Shown here in pieces: positions 44,286-53,814 of a DNA stretch of 64,000 bases. The notes under the pieces are model-generated. The model saw only the letters and a program-made list of their open reading frames with translations, had not been told where the DNA came from and searched no databases. Position numbers and translations under genes: made by a program. Numbering within the stretch: the stretch's first letter is position 1; every line of letters begins with the position of its first letter. Where the stretch lies: contig NZ_CP079863.1 of NCBI RefSeq assembly GCF_025263485.1, forward strand, positions 62,001 through 126,000, read 5' to 3'. This stretch comes from Mycobacterium sp. SMC-2 (GTDB lineage Bacteria; Actinomycetota; Actinomycetes; Mycobacteriales; Mycobacteriaceae).

Positions 44286-45179
44286 ATGGACATCGGATTC
44301 ATCGGCCTGGGAAAGATGGGCCGGGGCATGGCCGCGAACCTCGTCAAGGCGGGCCACCACGTCACCGTCTACAACCGCTCCCCCGACAAGGCGGAGGCGC
44401 TCGTGCAGGAGGGCGCAGCGGCGGCACAGACCGTCGCCGACGCGTGCAACGCCGAGGTCGTCTTCACCATGCTGGCCGACGACCGGGCCGTCGAGGGCGT
44501 GGTTTTCGAGCAGGGCGGCATCGTCGCTGCACTGGCGCCCGGCGCCACGCACGTCTCGTCGAGCACCATCAGCGTCGCCCTCTCCGAGCGCCTGGCGGCC
44601 GCGCACGCCGGGGCCGGTCAGCGGTATGCCGCGGCGCCGGTGTTCGGCAGGCCCGAGGCGGCCGCGGCCGCAAAGCTTTTCGTGGTCGCCGCGGGTGAGC
44701 CGCAGGTGCTGCAGCCGCTGTTCGGGTTGTTCGACGCGATCGGGCAGCGGACCTTCGTGGTGTCCGAGCGGCCACACACCGCCAACCTGGTGAAGCTGAG
44801 CGGCAACTTTCTGATCGCATCCGCCATCGAATCCATCAGCGAGGCCGCGGCTTTGGTCGCCAAGGACGGCATCGACAAACAGCAGTACGTCGACATCCTC
44901 ACCTCGACGTTGTTCGCCGCCCCGGCCTATCAGACCTATGGCGGCCTGATCGCGCGCCAGGAGTTCGAGCCGGCCGGCATGGCGGCGACCTTGGGGCTCA
45001 AGGACGTCCGGCTGGTGCTCGCCGCCGCGGAGCAGCTTCAGGTACCGCTGCCGGTGGCCAGCGTGCTGCGCGACCGCCTGCTCACGCTCGTGGCAACGGG
45101 TGGCGGGCACCTGGACTGGTCGGCGCTCGCCACGCTCGCCGACCGGGACGCCGGCTTGGCGTCAGACGACTCCGCGTAG
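44286..45179 (+). CDS. NAD(P)-dependent beta-hydroxyacid dehydrogenase
   Basis: A 297-residue enzyme of the 6-phosphogluconate/3-hydroxyisobutyrate dehydrogenase superfamily. The Rossmann motif GFIGLGKMGRGMA is at the N-terminus. The RSPDK after strand 2 suggests NADP. The conserved lysine is in LVKLSGNFLIA near residue 172, and the C-terminal domain is all-helical. GGAGG precedes the ATG. It may act as an imine reductase or succinic-semialdehyde reductase-like enzyme; the family is broad. Its last 18 bases overlap the convergent SDR. Confidence 0.9.
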   Translation: MDIGFIGLGKMGRGMAANLVKAGHHVTVYNRSPDKAEALVQEGAAAAQTVADACNAEVVFTMLADDRAVEGVVFEQGGIVAALAPGATHVSSSTISVALSERLAAAHAGAGQRYAAAPVFGRPEAAAAAKLFVVAAGEPQVLQPLFGLFDAIGQRTFVVSERPHTANLVKLSGNFLIASAIESISEAAALVAKDGIDKQQYVDILTSTLFAAPAYQTYGGLIARQEFEPAGMAATLGLKDVRLVLAAAEQLQVPLPVASVLRDRLLTLVATGGGHLDWSALATLADRDAGLASDDSA

Positions 45180-45992
45180 CCCGTCGGCGCCGAACGCGGG
45201 TTCCAGCATCGCGGAATAGTCCGGGCCGCGCCGCAGCATCAGCCCGCCGTCGACGTTGATGACCTGCCCGGTGATGTAGCAGGCCGCGTCGCTGAGCAGG
45301 AACATCGCCAGATTGGCGACGTCCTCGACCTCGCCGGGCCGGGGCAGCGGCGTGCACTCCCGGTAGTCTTCGCTGACCGCCGGGACGGCGAACACCGGCG
45401 CGACCAGATCCGTGCGGATCAGGCCCGGCCGGATGCTGTTGACCCGCACCCAGGACGGGCCGAGCTCGTCGGCGGCCAACTGCATCATGTGGTCGACGGC
45501 CGACTTGCTGACCCCATAGGCGCCGAACCACCGGTGGGTATTGCTGGCCGCGATCGACGAGATGCCCACGAACGAACCGCCGCCGCCCCGCACCAGCTCG
45601 CGCGCGACGTGCTTGAGCACATACATGGTGCCGTTGACGTTCAGGTCGACGGTGCGCCGCCAGGCTTCCGAGTCGATCTGAGTGACGGGCCCGATGGTTT
45701 CCGAGCCGCCCGCGCAATGCACCGCCCCGTGGAGTTGGCCGTGCCAGGCCGTCGCGGCGCCCACCGCGTGAGCGGCCTCCTCTTCGTTGGTGACGTCGGT
45801 CGGCTCGTAGCGAATGGAGCCGCCGCCCCCGAGGGCTTCGATCTCGCTCACGGCCCCCGCCAGCCGGTCAGGGTTGCGGCCGACGATCATGACCGAGGCG
45901 CCGGCTGCGACAAGCCCGGCGGCCACACCCTTGCCGATTCCGCTGCCACCGCCGGTGACCAGATAGGTCCGTTTTTCGAAGGAAAGCTGCAC
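45162..45992 (-). CDS. Short-chain dehydrogenase/reductase
   Basis: A 276-residue SDR. The glycine motif is TGGGSGIGKGVA, the segment after strand 2 is IVGRNPDRL with an arginine that favours NADP, and the active site is SSIAASNTHRWFGAYGVSK with YGVSK. The ending CYITGQVINVDGG and then the LRRGPDYS tail are typical of the 2,4-dienoyl-CoA reductase-like SDRs. It lies downstream of the crotonase gene on the same strand, but an inverted repeat and a tandem duplication separate them, so co-transcription is uncertain. Confidence 0.91.
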   Translation of the reverse strand: MQLSFEKRTYLVTGGGSGIGKGVAAGLVAAGASVMIVGRNPDRLAGAVSEIEALGGGGSIRYEPTDVTNEEEAAHAVGAATAWHGQLHGAVHCAGGSETIGPVTQIDSEAWRRTVDLNVNGTMYVLKHVARELVRGGGGSFVGISSIAASNTHRWFGAYGVSKSAVDHMMQLAADELGPSWVRVNSIRPGLIRTDLVAPVFAVPAVSEDYRECTPLPRPGEVEDVANLAMFLLSDAACYITGQVINVDGGLMLRRGPDYSAMLEPAFGADGLRGVV

Positions 45993-46023
45993 TCGGTCTC
46001 CTTACCCTGTGACGCCGGACGTC

Positions 46024-46064
46024 GAGTTGTTGCGGCGAATCAAGGGTATTTTCCGCAACAACTC
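46024..46064. terminator. 12-bp perfect inverted repeat between echA and the SDR gene
   Basis: Arms GAGTTGTTGCGG and CCGCAACAACTC are perfect and are separated by 17 bases. The element is 37 bp after the crotonase stop and 31 bp before the SDR start (both on the minus strand). It could end the crotonase transcript or be an operator for the SDR. Confidence 0.55.
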
Positions 46065-46072
46065 CACGTTCG

Positions 46073-46112
46073 GCGGGGAGTCACGGCGTATCGCGGGGAG
46101 TCACGGCGTATC
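46073..46112. repeat. 20-bp tandem duplication over the echA stop codon
   Basis: The 20-bp unit starting GCGGGGAGTCACGGCGTATC is repeated head to tail exactly twice, followed by a degenerate third start (GCGGCGAG). The second copy includes the crotonase stop codon, so the last coding residues (RRDTP and stop) are echoed in the 3' flank. It looks like a recent slippage event. Confidence 0.85.
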
Positions 46113-47024
46113 GCGGCGAGCCACCTGCGTCGGCTTGGCGCTGCGCCAGTCCTCGACGTCGGGCGGCAGGCCGACCGCGTACCTGTTCTCGTTGTGGGCC
46201 GCCCAGTGCGCATGCCCCAACTCGTGGATGTGGAACGCGTGCCGCAACGCCTCGGTGAATCCCATTGCGTCGGAGGCGGCGTTGACCGAGTCCTTGACGA
46301 GCAGCGCGGCCATCGTGGGCCGGTCGGCGATGCGCCGGGCGAACTCCAGTGTCTTTTCGGCCAATTCGTCAACCGGGAACACCTTGGACACCATGCCAAG
46401 CCGATAGGCCTCCTCGGCGTCGAGAGCGTCTCCGGTCAGCAGCAGTTCTTTGGCTTTGCGCGGGCCGAATTCCCAAGGGTGAGCGTAATATTCGACGCCC
46501 GGCATGCCCAAGCGCACGGCGACGACATCGCTGAACTTGGCATTGTCGGCGGCCACGATCAGATCGCACGCCCAGATCAGCATCAGGCCCGCCGAGATGG
46601 CGTTGCCCTGCACCTGGGCGATGGTGATCTTGCGCAAATCCCGCCAGCGGCAGGTGTTTTGGAAGAAGTAGTGCCACTCCTGCAGGTAGATCTTCTCCGC
46701 GATCGGGTCGCGGGTCCCGCCGTTGATGCGGAAGCTGGGGAGCTGGCTGCGCTCGGCGATCGCCAGCTCCGAGCCCAGGTCGTGGCCGGCAGAGAAGTTG
46801 CGGCCGCGCGCGGCCAGGATCACCACGCGCACGGTGTCGTCGGCCTCGGCGCGCAGAAACGCCTCGTCGAGCTGGATCAGCAGGCCGCGGCTTTGCGCGT
46901 TGTGAGCGTCGGGCCGGTTCAGCCAGATCCGCGCGATGCGGCCCTCGTCGAGGGTTTCGTAGCTCACCAGCTCGTCAGCATCGGCGTTGCCCGTCTGGGC
47001 ACCGGCTTGCTCGGACAGTGTCAT
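46101..47024 (-). CDS. Enoyl-CoA hydratase/isomerase (crotonase), EchA4-like
   Basis: A 307-residue crotonase. The oxyanion-hole stretches are visible: AARGRNFSAGHDLGSEL and VQGNAISAGLMLIWACDLIVAA. The usual glutamates of hydratases are not clearly in place in the second motif, where MPGVEYYAHP stands in the catalytic loop, so the exact reaction may differ from simple hydration. The C-terminal half carries an extra aromatic stretch (HIHELGHAHWAAHNENRY). Length and sequence resemble M. tuberculosis EchA4 (Rv0673). The ATG follows GAGG at good spacing; a GTG three codons earlier is possible. A 7-bp palindrome with TetR-operator look lies in its promoter. Confidence 0.88.
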   Translation of the reverse strand: MTLSEQAGAQTGNADADELVSYETLDEGRIARIWLNRPDAHNAQSRGLLIQLDEAFLRAEADDTVRVVILAARGRNFSAGHDLGSELAIAERSQLPSFRINGGTRDPIAEKIYLQEWHYFFQNTCRWRDLRKITIAQVQGNAISAGLMLIWACDLIVAADNAKFSDVVAVRLGMPGVEYYAHPWEFGPRKAKELLLTGDALDAEEAYRLGMVSKVFPVDELAEKTLEFARRIADRPTMAALLVKDSVNAASDAMGFTEALRHAFHIHELGHAHWAAHNENRYAVGLPPDVEDWRSAKPTQVARRDTP

Positions 47025-47056
47025 TCGGCCCACCTCACTCGTTGTCAGGTCGATGT

Positions 47057-47080
47057 TTACACATTACGGCCAGTGTGTAA
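47057..47080. promoter_or_regulatory. Palindromic operator in the echA promoter
   Basis: TTACACA and TGTGTAA are exact inverted repeats around a 10-base spacer, 33-56 bp before the crotonase start. The TnACAC-type arms and total length of 24 bp resemble TetR/FadR-type sites of fatty-acid or steroid regulators in mycobacteria. The regulator is not identified. Confidence 0.5.
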
Positions 47081-47112
47081 GCGGCTCACCGGTGGGGCCA
47101 AGCTAGACCTGA

Positions 47113-47904
47113 TCAGCCGCGGGGGCCGTCCGGCGGCATGCCGAACGGCAGCAGGCGATGGTCACGGGTGAACGACAGGCGGACCAGCCCGAGGCCGACG
47201 ACGACGGTGGTGGCCGCCACCGAGCCCAGGATCAAAAACATCACGACCGCCTGGACCAGCACGGCCTGCACCGGGTGCACGCCGGCGAGGATGAGGCCCG
47301 TCATGGCGCCCGGCAGGAAAACCAGCCCGGTGGCTTTCGTGGTTTCGATCTGGGGCGATATCGCCGACCGCAACGCGGTCCGCAGGTACGGGGAAGCGGC
47401 CTGGCGGGAGGCCTGCCCGAGGGCGAGCCTGGCTTCGACCTCGTCACGCTTGTCGCGCAACTCGTCGACCAACCGCCGCGCCACCAACACCGTGGCGGTC
47501 ATCGAGTTGCCGATCATCATCCCGGCGACCGGCACCAACGTCCGCGGCTGCAGGGGGAACACCCGCAGCCCGAAAATCACGCCCAGGGTGACGACGGCCG
47601 CCGCGGTGAACGCGGCGATGGTCAGCGGCGCCAGTCTCGGCACCTCCGGGGCCCGGCGGCGGGCGATGTCCCCGGCGTAAGCGACCATGCCGGCCACCCA
47701 CGCCCACGACCACCACAGGGAACGGCCGGGCTCGAACAGCAACGTCAGCGCGCCGCCCACGAGCAGCAACTGGGCCAGGGCGCGGGCGGCCGCCCACACC
47801 AACTGCCGCTCAAGGCCCAACCGCTGCCAGAGCGACACCCCCGCCGCGAGCGCCACCAGGATCAGCGACGCCGCCAGGCCCATCCAGCCAACCTGGCCGT
47901 TCAT
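47113..47904 (-). CDS. fetB: FetB-type ABC exporter permease (UPF0014)
   Basis: A 263-residue polytopic membrane protein with about six or seven helices. It has the UPF0014 signature: LVPVAGMMIGNSMTATVLV followed by the acidic segment ELRDKRDEVEARLALGQ, then GLVFLPGAMTGLILAG. In E. coli FetAB exports iron and helps resist oxidative stress. The ATG overlaps the stop of the ATPase gene by one base (TGATG), which identifies the start and makes the pair an operon. Iron as substrate is by analogy only. An apparent longer frame upstream is the shadow of the ATPase gene. Confidence 0.9.
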   Translation of the reverse strand: MNGQVGWMGLAASLILVALAAGVSLWQRLGLERQLVWAAARALAQLLLVGGALTLLFEPGRSLWWSWAWVAGMVAYAGDIARRRAPEVPRLAPLTIAAFTAAAVVTLGVIFGLRVFPLQPRTLVPVAGMMIGNSMTATVLVARRLVDELRDKRDEVEARLALGQASRQAASPYLRTALRSAISPQIETTKATGLVFLPGAMTGLILAGVHPVQAVLVQAVVMFLILGSVAATTVVVGLGLVRLSFTRDHRLLPFGMPPDGPRG

Positions 47905-48551
47905 CACGCCACCGACCCGACCGGGCCAAGCCCCAGGCTGCGGCCCCGCTCGATGTGCAGAACCCGGTCGGCGGCGCGCTCGACCTGCGCCGAATCGTGG
48001 GTGACCCACAGAGCGGGGATTCCGTCGTCCGCCAGGTCACGGACGGCGCGCTCGATCACCCGCGCGGCTTCGGCGTCGACGGCCGAGGTGGGTTCATCGA
48101 GCAGCAACACCTGCGGTTGGGCCATCAGCGTGCGGGCCAGGCACATGCGCTGCGCCTCCCCGCCCGACAGCGCGGTGGCGTCGCGGTCCAGCCACGCGCC
48201 GGTCAAGGCCACCCGGGCCAAGGTGTCCCGCATCCGCGCGTCGGATGCGTCGGCGTCGGCCGCCCGCAGGTTGTCGGCCACTGTCCCCGGAAACGGCGTC
48301 GCCCGCTGGAAACACATGCCCACGCGACGGCGCAGCCACAGCGGATCGATGCCGGCGACGTCCTTGCCGTAGAACGACACCGTGCCGCTCGTGGGCACCT
48401 CGAGTCGATTGCACAGTCGAAGCAGCGTCGATTTCCCCGACCCCGACGGTCCGAAGACGGCGGTCACGCCCCGGCCCGGAATGGCGGCCGTCAGGCCGTC
48501 CAACGCCCGCACCTTCTGCCGCTCTACGACGACGTCGAGGAACTCGAACAT
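47904..48551 (-). CDS. fetA: FetA-type ABC transporter ATPase
   Basis: A 215-residue nucleotide-binding subunit. Walker A is GPSGSGKST, the Q-loop is MCFQRA, the signature ALSGGEAQR, Walker B LLLDEPTS and the H-loop WVTHDS. It pairs with the UPF0014 permease, and the two together form an iron- or metal-exporter-like ABC system in the membrane. The ATG with GAGG upstream is chosen; an ATG 11 codons earlier at 48584 would begin only 13 bp from the divergent small gene. The gene shares a very short divergent region with the otsA unit. Confidence 0.9.
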   Translation of the reverse strand: MFEFLDVVVERQKVRALDGLTAAIPGRGVTAVFGPSGSGKSTLLRLCNRLEVPTSGTVSFYGKDVAGIDPLWLRRRVGMCFQRATPFPGTVADNLRAADADASDARMRDTLARVALTGAWLDRDATALSGGEAQRMCLARTLMAQPQVLLLDEPTSAVDAEAARVIERAVRDLADDGIPALWVTHDSAQVERAADRVLHIERGRSLGLGPVGSVA

Positions 48552-48597
48552 CAAGTCCTCACCCACCTGCTCATCCTGCATCACCTACAGTTAAGTC

Positions 48598-48762
48598 ATG
48601 GCTACGAAATCTGACCCTGGCGAGATCGGCGACGTCGAACCGCTTGCCGACAGCACGGCCAGCCAGGCCAGGCGAGTTGTCGCGGCGTATGCGAACGACG
48701 CCGACGAGTGCCGCGTTTTCCTGTCGATGCTCGGTATTGGGCCCGCAAAACTCGACGCGTAG
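48598..48762 (+). CDS. Small conserved protein before otsA (Rv3489-like)
   Basis: A 54-residue acidic protein, MATKSDPGEIGDVE at the start and CRVFLSMLGIGPAKLDA at the end, with a predicted helix in the middle. No domain is recognised. Its TAG is immediately followed by the otsA ATG with no base between, so it is a leader gene translationally linked to otsA. The same arrangement is recalled in M. tuberculosis. It may modulate OtsA or simply set its translation. Confidence 0.78.
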   Translation: MATKSDPGEIGDVEPLADSTASQARRVVAAYANDADECRVFLSMLGIGPAKLDA

Positions 48763-50244
<1,482 letters not shown>

Positions 50245-50324
50245 ACCCCGCCCATGGTGTTGCCGCGCAATCGCTGTGATACTCGATGCATCGGTGCGGG
50301 GGACGGCCGGGAAGGGAGGGAACT

Positions 50325-50903
50325 GTGAAGCTCCGTCGCGGACTGGCCGCCGGCGCCGGCATCTTCTCGGCGGTCGCCATCGGAATCGCGCTGGACTCCG
50401 GTCACCCGGCGCACGCGATCGGGCCGCCGCCGGATGGCAACTACAACTACAACGAGGCGGGGGTCTCCGGGGTGACCTGGACGATCTCGGCGCTGTGCGA
50501 TCAGCCGTCCGGAACCCGGAACATGAACGACTATTCCGACCCGATCGTCTTCGCCATGAACTGCGCCCTGAACATCGTCAGTTCGACGGCCGAACACATC
50601 ACCCCCGCGGACAAGGCGCAAAACTTCAGCGGCAGGGCACGGATGTCCAGCATGTTGTGGACCTTCAAAGTCGAGAAGCCGGACGGCGTCTCGTGTCCGA
50701 GCGGCGGCACCGCGCCGTCCACTGAAACCTACGCCTTCAGCGACGAGAATATGAACGGCACCCACACCATCCTGCACGGCGCGGTCTGTGGGATGCAGCC
50801 GGAGATGAAGAAGCAACCGTTCTCACTCCAGCTGGCCGGGCCGCCGCCCAGCCCGGTCGAACGTTATCCGTTGTACTGCAACGGCATTGCGATGTGCTAC
50901 TAG
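50325..50903 (+). CDS. Exported protein of unknown function (Rv3491-like)
   Basis: A 192-residue secreted protein, the length recalled for Rv3491. The signal peptide (residues 1-31) has a basic start (VKLRRGLAAGAG), a hydrophobic core and the cleavage site AHAIG. The mature part holds six or more cysteines (ALCDQ, NCALN, SCPSG, AVCGM, LYCNG, MCY) and is probably disulfide-stabilised. The GTG start has GGGAGGG upstream. Its TAG overlaps the stop of the convergent mce-associated gene, the two sharing CTAG. It is exported, and a role beside the Mce4 system is only suggested by position. Confidence 0.88.
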   Translation: MKLRRGLAAGAGIFSAVAIGIALDSGHPAHAIGPPPDGNYNYNEAGVSGVTWTISALCDQPSGTRNMNDYSDPIVFAMNCALNIVSSTAEHITPADKAQNFSGRARMSSMLWTFKVEKPDGVSCPSGGTAPSTETYAFSDENMNGTHTILHGAVCGMQPEMKKQPFSLQLAGPPPSPVERYPLYCNGIAMCY

Positions 50904-51391
50904 ATCGGTGTGATGTAGGCGATCAGCCATTGCTTGCCGATCTTTTTGAAATCCACCCGCAACCGGCTGCCGTCGTAGAGCGGCTGCCGTGATTTGTCGG
51001 TCACGGTGCGGTTCATGTAGACCATCAACGACGCCGAATCACGCGTGGCGGACATGACTCCCACGCCCACGACGCTGGCCTGGACGACCACCTCGCGCTT
51101 CTTGGCCTCCGGAATGATCTGTGCGTTGGCGCTTTTGCGAAATTCCTGGCGATAGTCGGGGGTCAACAGCGGATACACCTCGGCGAGGCTGCGTTCCACC
51201 GTCTGGTAGTCGTAGGCGAAGACTTCGGGAATCTCCTTGGTAGCCAAGCCCGGTAGCACCGCCCGCGCCGCCTCCTCGCCGCGCGTCTCTACCCGGCCCC
51301 AGTAGAACCAGCCGGCCGCCGCCGACAACCCGACGAACACCACAACCAGCAGGTAGCCCGCGATGACGAGCAGCCGGCGCCGCCACCGCAT
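50900..51391 (-). CDS. Mce4-associated membrane protein (Rv3492c-like)
   Basis: A 163-residue Mas-type protein. One N-terminal TM helix (residues about 6-30) is followed by an alpha+beta domain outside the membrane with VASVVGVGVMSAT-type strands and the closing DFKKIGKQWLIAYITPI, typical of the NTF2-like domain of Mce-associated proteins. These proteins support stability of the Mce transporter and can act with OmamA-like proteins. Its ATG overlaps the stop of the preceding gene (TGATG). It is last in the mce4 operon. Confidence 0.9.
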   Translation of the reverse strand: MRWRRRLLVIAGYLLVVVFVGLSAAAGWFYWGRVETRGEEAARAVLPGLATKEIPEVFAYDYQTVERSLAEVYPLLTPDYRQEFRKSANAQIIPEAKKREVVVQASVVGVGVMSATRDSASLMVYMNRTVTDKSRQPLYDGSRLRVDFKKIGKQWLIAYITPI

Positions 51392-52080
51392 CAATTGCCC
51401 CCGTTGGGATACTTCAGGTCGTAGCCCGTCATCCGCCCCTGCTCGTCCTCGTGCACGATGACCCGCAGGCGATAGGGCATGGAGGGCTTGTTCACGCCGT
51501 CGATGTCGGCGACCGTGACGCGCACCGAGACCAGCACGGACGCGTTGTCGGTGACGGCGTCGATGCCCTCCAGGGCGGCGCCGTTGATCACGGCTTCCGA
51601 CGTCGCGTTGGTGGAGCGGAATATGCCCTTGAGGTTCTCGATGTTGTTGTTGGCGCCCAGCATTCCGCGCAGCGGTCCGCTGGTGCCGTTGTAGAAGCGG
51701 TTCACGCTCTCGTCGATGTTGTCCTGCTTGTAGCTGAACATGTTGACCACCGTCTGGGTGGCGGTGTCGACGAAACGTTGGCTGCGCGCCTGTTGGGCGT
51801 CGGCGTGCCGCTGCTGGACGACGAGCACGGCGAGGCAACCCGCCAGCGCGCCGATGGCCAGCACCGCCGCCGCGAACGAGATCCATGCCACCAGGGCGCG
51901 GTGCGGCCGCCGCCGCGGTGGCGGCTTGACCGACTTGAGGGCCTTGACCGGCTTGGCCGGCTGCGGTGGCGCGGCATCGACGCGCACCGTGGCGGCCTGA
52001 TCCGGCTCGTCTTTCGCGGGGCCGGCCGGACGGGAGGCCCGACGACGCGCGCGCGGACTGGTCGTTGGCTCGTCTGCCAC
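51391..52080 (-). CDS. Mce4-associated membrane protein (Rv3493c-like)
   Basis: A 229-residue Mas-type protein. The N-terminal 65 residues are cytoplasmic and rich in Arg, Lys, Pro and Ala (TSPRARRRASRPAG, KALKSVKPPPRRR). One TM helix follows (about 66-88), then the NTF2-like domain with FVDTATQTVVNMFSYK and VLVSVRVTVADIDGV. Coupled to mce4F through TAGTG and to the following gene through TGATG. It presumably sits beside the Mce4 lipoprotein complex in the membrane. Confidence 0.9.
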   Translation of the reverse strand: MADEPTTSPRARRRASRPAGPAKDEPDQAATVRVDAAPPQPAKPVKALKSVKPPPRRRPHRALVAWISFAAAVLAIGALAGCLAVLVVQQRHADAQQARSQRFVDTATQTVVNMFSYKQDNIDESVNRFYNGTSGPLRGMLGANNNIENLKGIFRSTNATSEAVINGAALEGIDAVTDNASVLVSVRVTVADIDGVNKPSMPYRLRVIVHEDEQGRMTGYDLKYPNGGN

Positions 52081-53801
52081 TACATCGGCCTCGGATCAAG
52101 CATCAAGTCCACCCAATTCTCGGCGCCGGACGCGCCGCTAGCACCGGCCGCGAAAATACCAGTGCCGCCTGCCGGGTCCTTGAATGCGCCCGTCTTTTCG
52201 TCATAGGTGGCATACGCCGGTCCGCTCGCCTGCGGTTGCGGCCCGGGCGGGGGGCCCCACGGCTTCTCCGGTCCCGGGCCCGCCGGCGGAGGACTGATCC
52301 CCTCCGGCGCCGGCGGCGGAGGCAGCCACTTCGGGTAGGGCAGCTGCGGCGGCACCGGCGGAACCCCGGGCGGCTGCCACGACGTGAACGGCGGTGGTGG
52401 CCCGTTGTTGTTGGGTGGCGGCGGATCGTATGCCGGCTGGTTGGGCAGCGGGCCCGGTCCGGGCACCACACCCGGTGGAGGCGGCCCGACGATGGGCGTG
52501 CCGGGATCGGGCTCGGCGTCGGGCGGGATGTATGGGAATTTGTTGGGGGGCAACACGTTCAGCCCGTTGGTTACCGGCGTGTCGTAGGGCACCGGCGGAC
52601 CGCGCCACGGGTTGCGGCCGACGGGAACGTAGCCCTTCGGGTCGCGGCAGAGCTGAACGGTCGGCGCCCGTTTGCCCGGGAACTCCTGGCACGGATAATT
52701 GCGGGCGCCGCGCACGGTGCTGGGGTCGTTCTGCGCGACCTTGCAGTACATGTCCTTCGGGAGCTCGCGCAGCGTCTCGTCGGCCGGCGTGCGCATCAAC
52801 GGCGGCGGCAGGAATCCGACGGCGCACGGCGGCGGGTCGTTGAGGTCCAGCTTGAAGTCGAGCTTGGCTCCCTCGTCCTGGGGTGAGCCGCCGGCGGCCG
52901 TGGTGATCGCGGCGAACAGCGCGGGCAGCACCACCAACAGCTGCTCGATCGATTTGTGATAGATGACGCCCACCCGGCCCAGGTTGGCCAGGCTGGCCGC
53001 CAACGCCGGGAACGAGGGACGTATGCCGGAGAACGCGGTGCTGGCCTCGTCGGTCGCGCCCGGGGCGGTTGCCAGCGTCGAACGCAGCTCCGGGTCGGCC
53101 TGACGCACCTCGGAGGTGAGGCGCGCCAGCCCGTCGGACAGCGACTTGATGTCGGCGCCTGCGCGAATCTGTGCTTGCAGGAACGGGCCGGCCTGGTCGA
53201 TCAACTGGGAGACCTGCGGGTAGTTGGCATTGGCCTCGTCCACCAACAGCCGGGCGGACTCGAACAGCCGGGCCAGCTCGGGGCCCGACCCGTTGGTCGC
53301 GATGAACGTCTCGTGTAGCAGCTCGCGCAGCCGGGTGTCGCCCAGGCTGTTGGTCAGCGCCTCCGCCCGCTTCAGCAGGTCGGCGACGTCCTGGCCGATC
53401 CGGGTGTTCTGCCGCTCGATCCGAAAGCCGTTGCGCAGCTTGGTTGCTGCCGGTGTGCCCGATGGCACCAGGTCGATGTACTGCTCACCGACCGCCGACA
53501 CGCTCTTGACGGTGGCCGTGACATTCGACGGGATGGGCGTCCCGCTGTTCAGCCGCATCTCGGCGGTGACACCGTTGGGGTTGAGCCCCACGGACTCCAC
53601 CCGGCCGACCGCGACGCCGCGATAGGTGACGTTGGCGTTCTTGTACAGGCCGCCGCCGGCGACGAAATCGGCGGTCCCGGCGTACGTTCCGAGTCCGAAC
53701 GTTGACGGCAGTCGCAGGTAGAACACCGCCATCACGGTCAGAGTGATGGCCGTGATCACCGCGAATATCCACAGCTGGATCCTGGTGAGTTTGTCGTGCA
53801 T
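52080..53801 (-). CDS. mce4F: Mce4F substrate-binding subunit
   Basis: A 573-residue MCE-family protein. An N-terminal TM helix (about 10-32) anchors the MCE domain (about 38-115: TYRGVAVGRVESVGLNPNG, VTATVKSVSAVGEQYIDLVPSG). A long helical part follows that forms the tube through the periplasm, and then a proline-rich C-terminal tail of about 180 residues (PPPPGVVPGPGPLP, PPPAPEG). Mce4A-F form the sterol channel that delivers cholesterol to the YrbE4AB permease. It is the longest subunit. The gene is 13 bp after mce4E and ends by overlapping the first Mas gene. Confidence 0.95.
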   Translation of the reverse strand: MHDKLTRIQLWIFAVITAITLTVMAVFYLRLPSTFGLGTYAGTADFVAGGGLYKNANVTYRGVAVGRVESVGLNPNGVTAEMRLNSGTPIPSNVTATVKSVSAVGEQYIDLVPSGTPAATKLRNGFRIERQNTRIGQDVADLLKRAEALTNSLGDTRLRELLHETFIATNGSGPELARLFESARLLVDEANANYPQVSQLIDQAGPFLQAQIRAGADIKSLSDGLARLTSEVRQADPELRSTLATAPGATDEASTAFSGIRPSFPALAASLANLGRVGVIYHKSIEQLLVVLPALFAAITTAAGGSPQDEGAKLDFKLDLNDPPPCAVGFLPPPLMRTPADETLRELPKDMYCKVAQNDPSTVRGARNYPCQEFPGKRAPTVQLCRDPKGYVPVGRNPWRGPPVPYDTPVTNGLNVLPPNKFPYIPPDAEPDPGTPIVGPPPPGVVPGPGPLPNQPAYDPPPPNNNGPPPPFTSWQPPGVPPVPPQLPYPKWLPPPPAPEGISPPPAGPGPEKPWGPPPGPQPQASGPAYATYDEKTGAFKDPAGGTGIFAAGASGASGAENWVDLMLDPRPM

Positions 53802-53814
53802 CTGCGTCCGCCCC

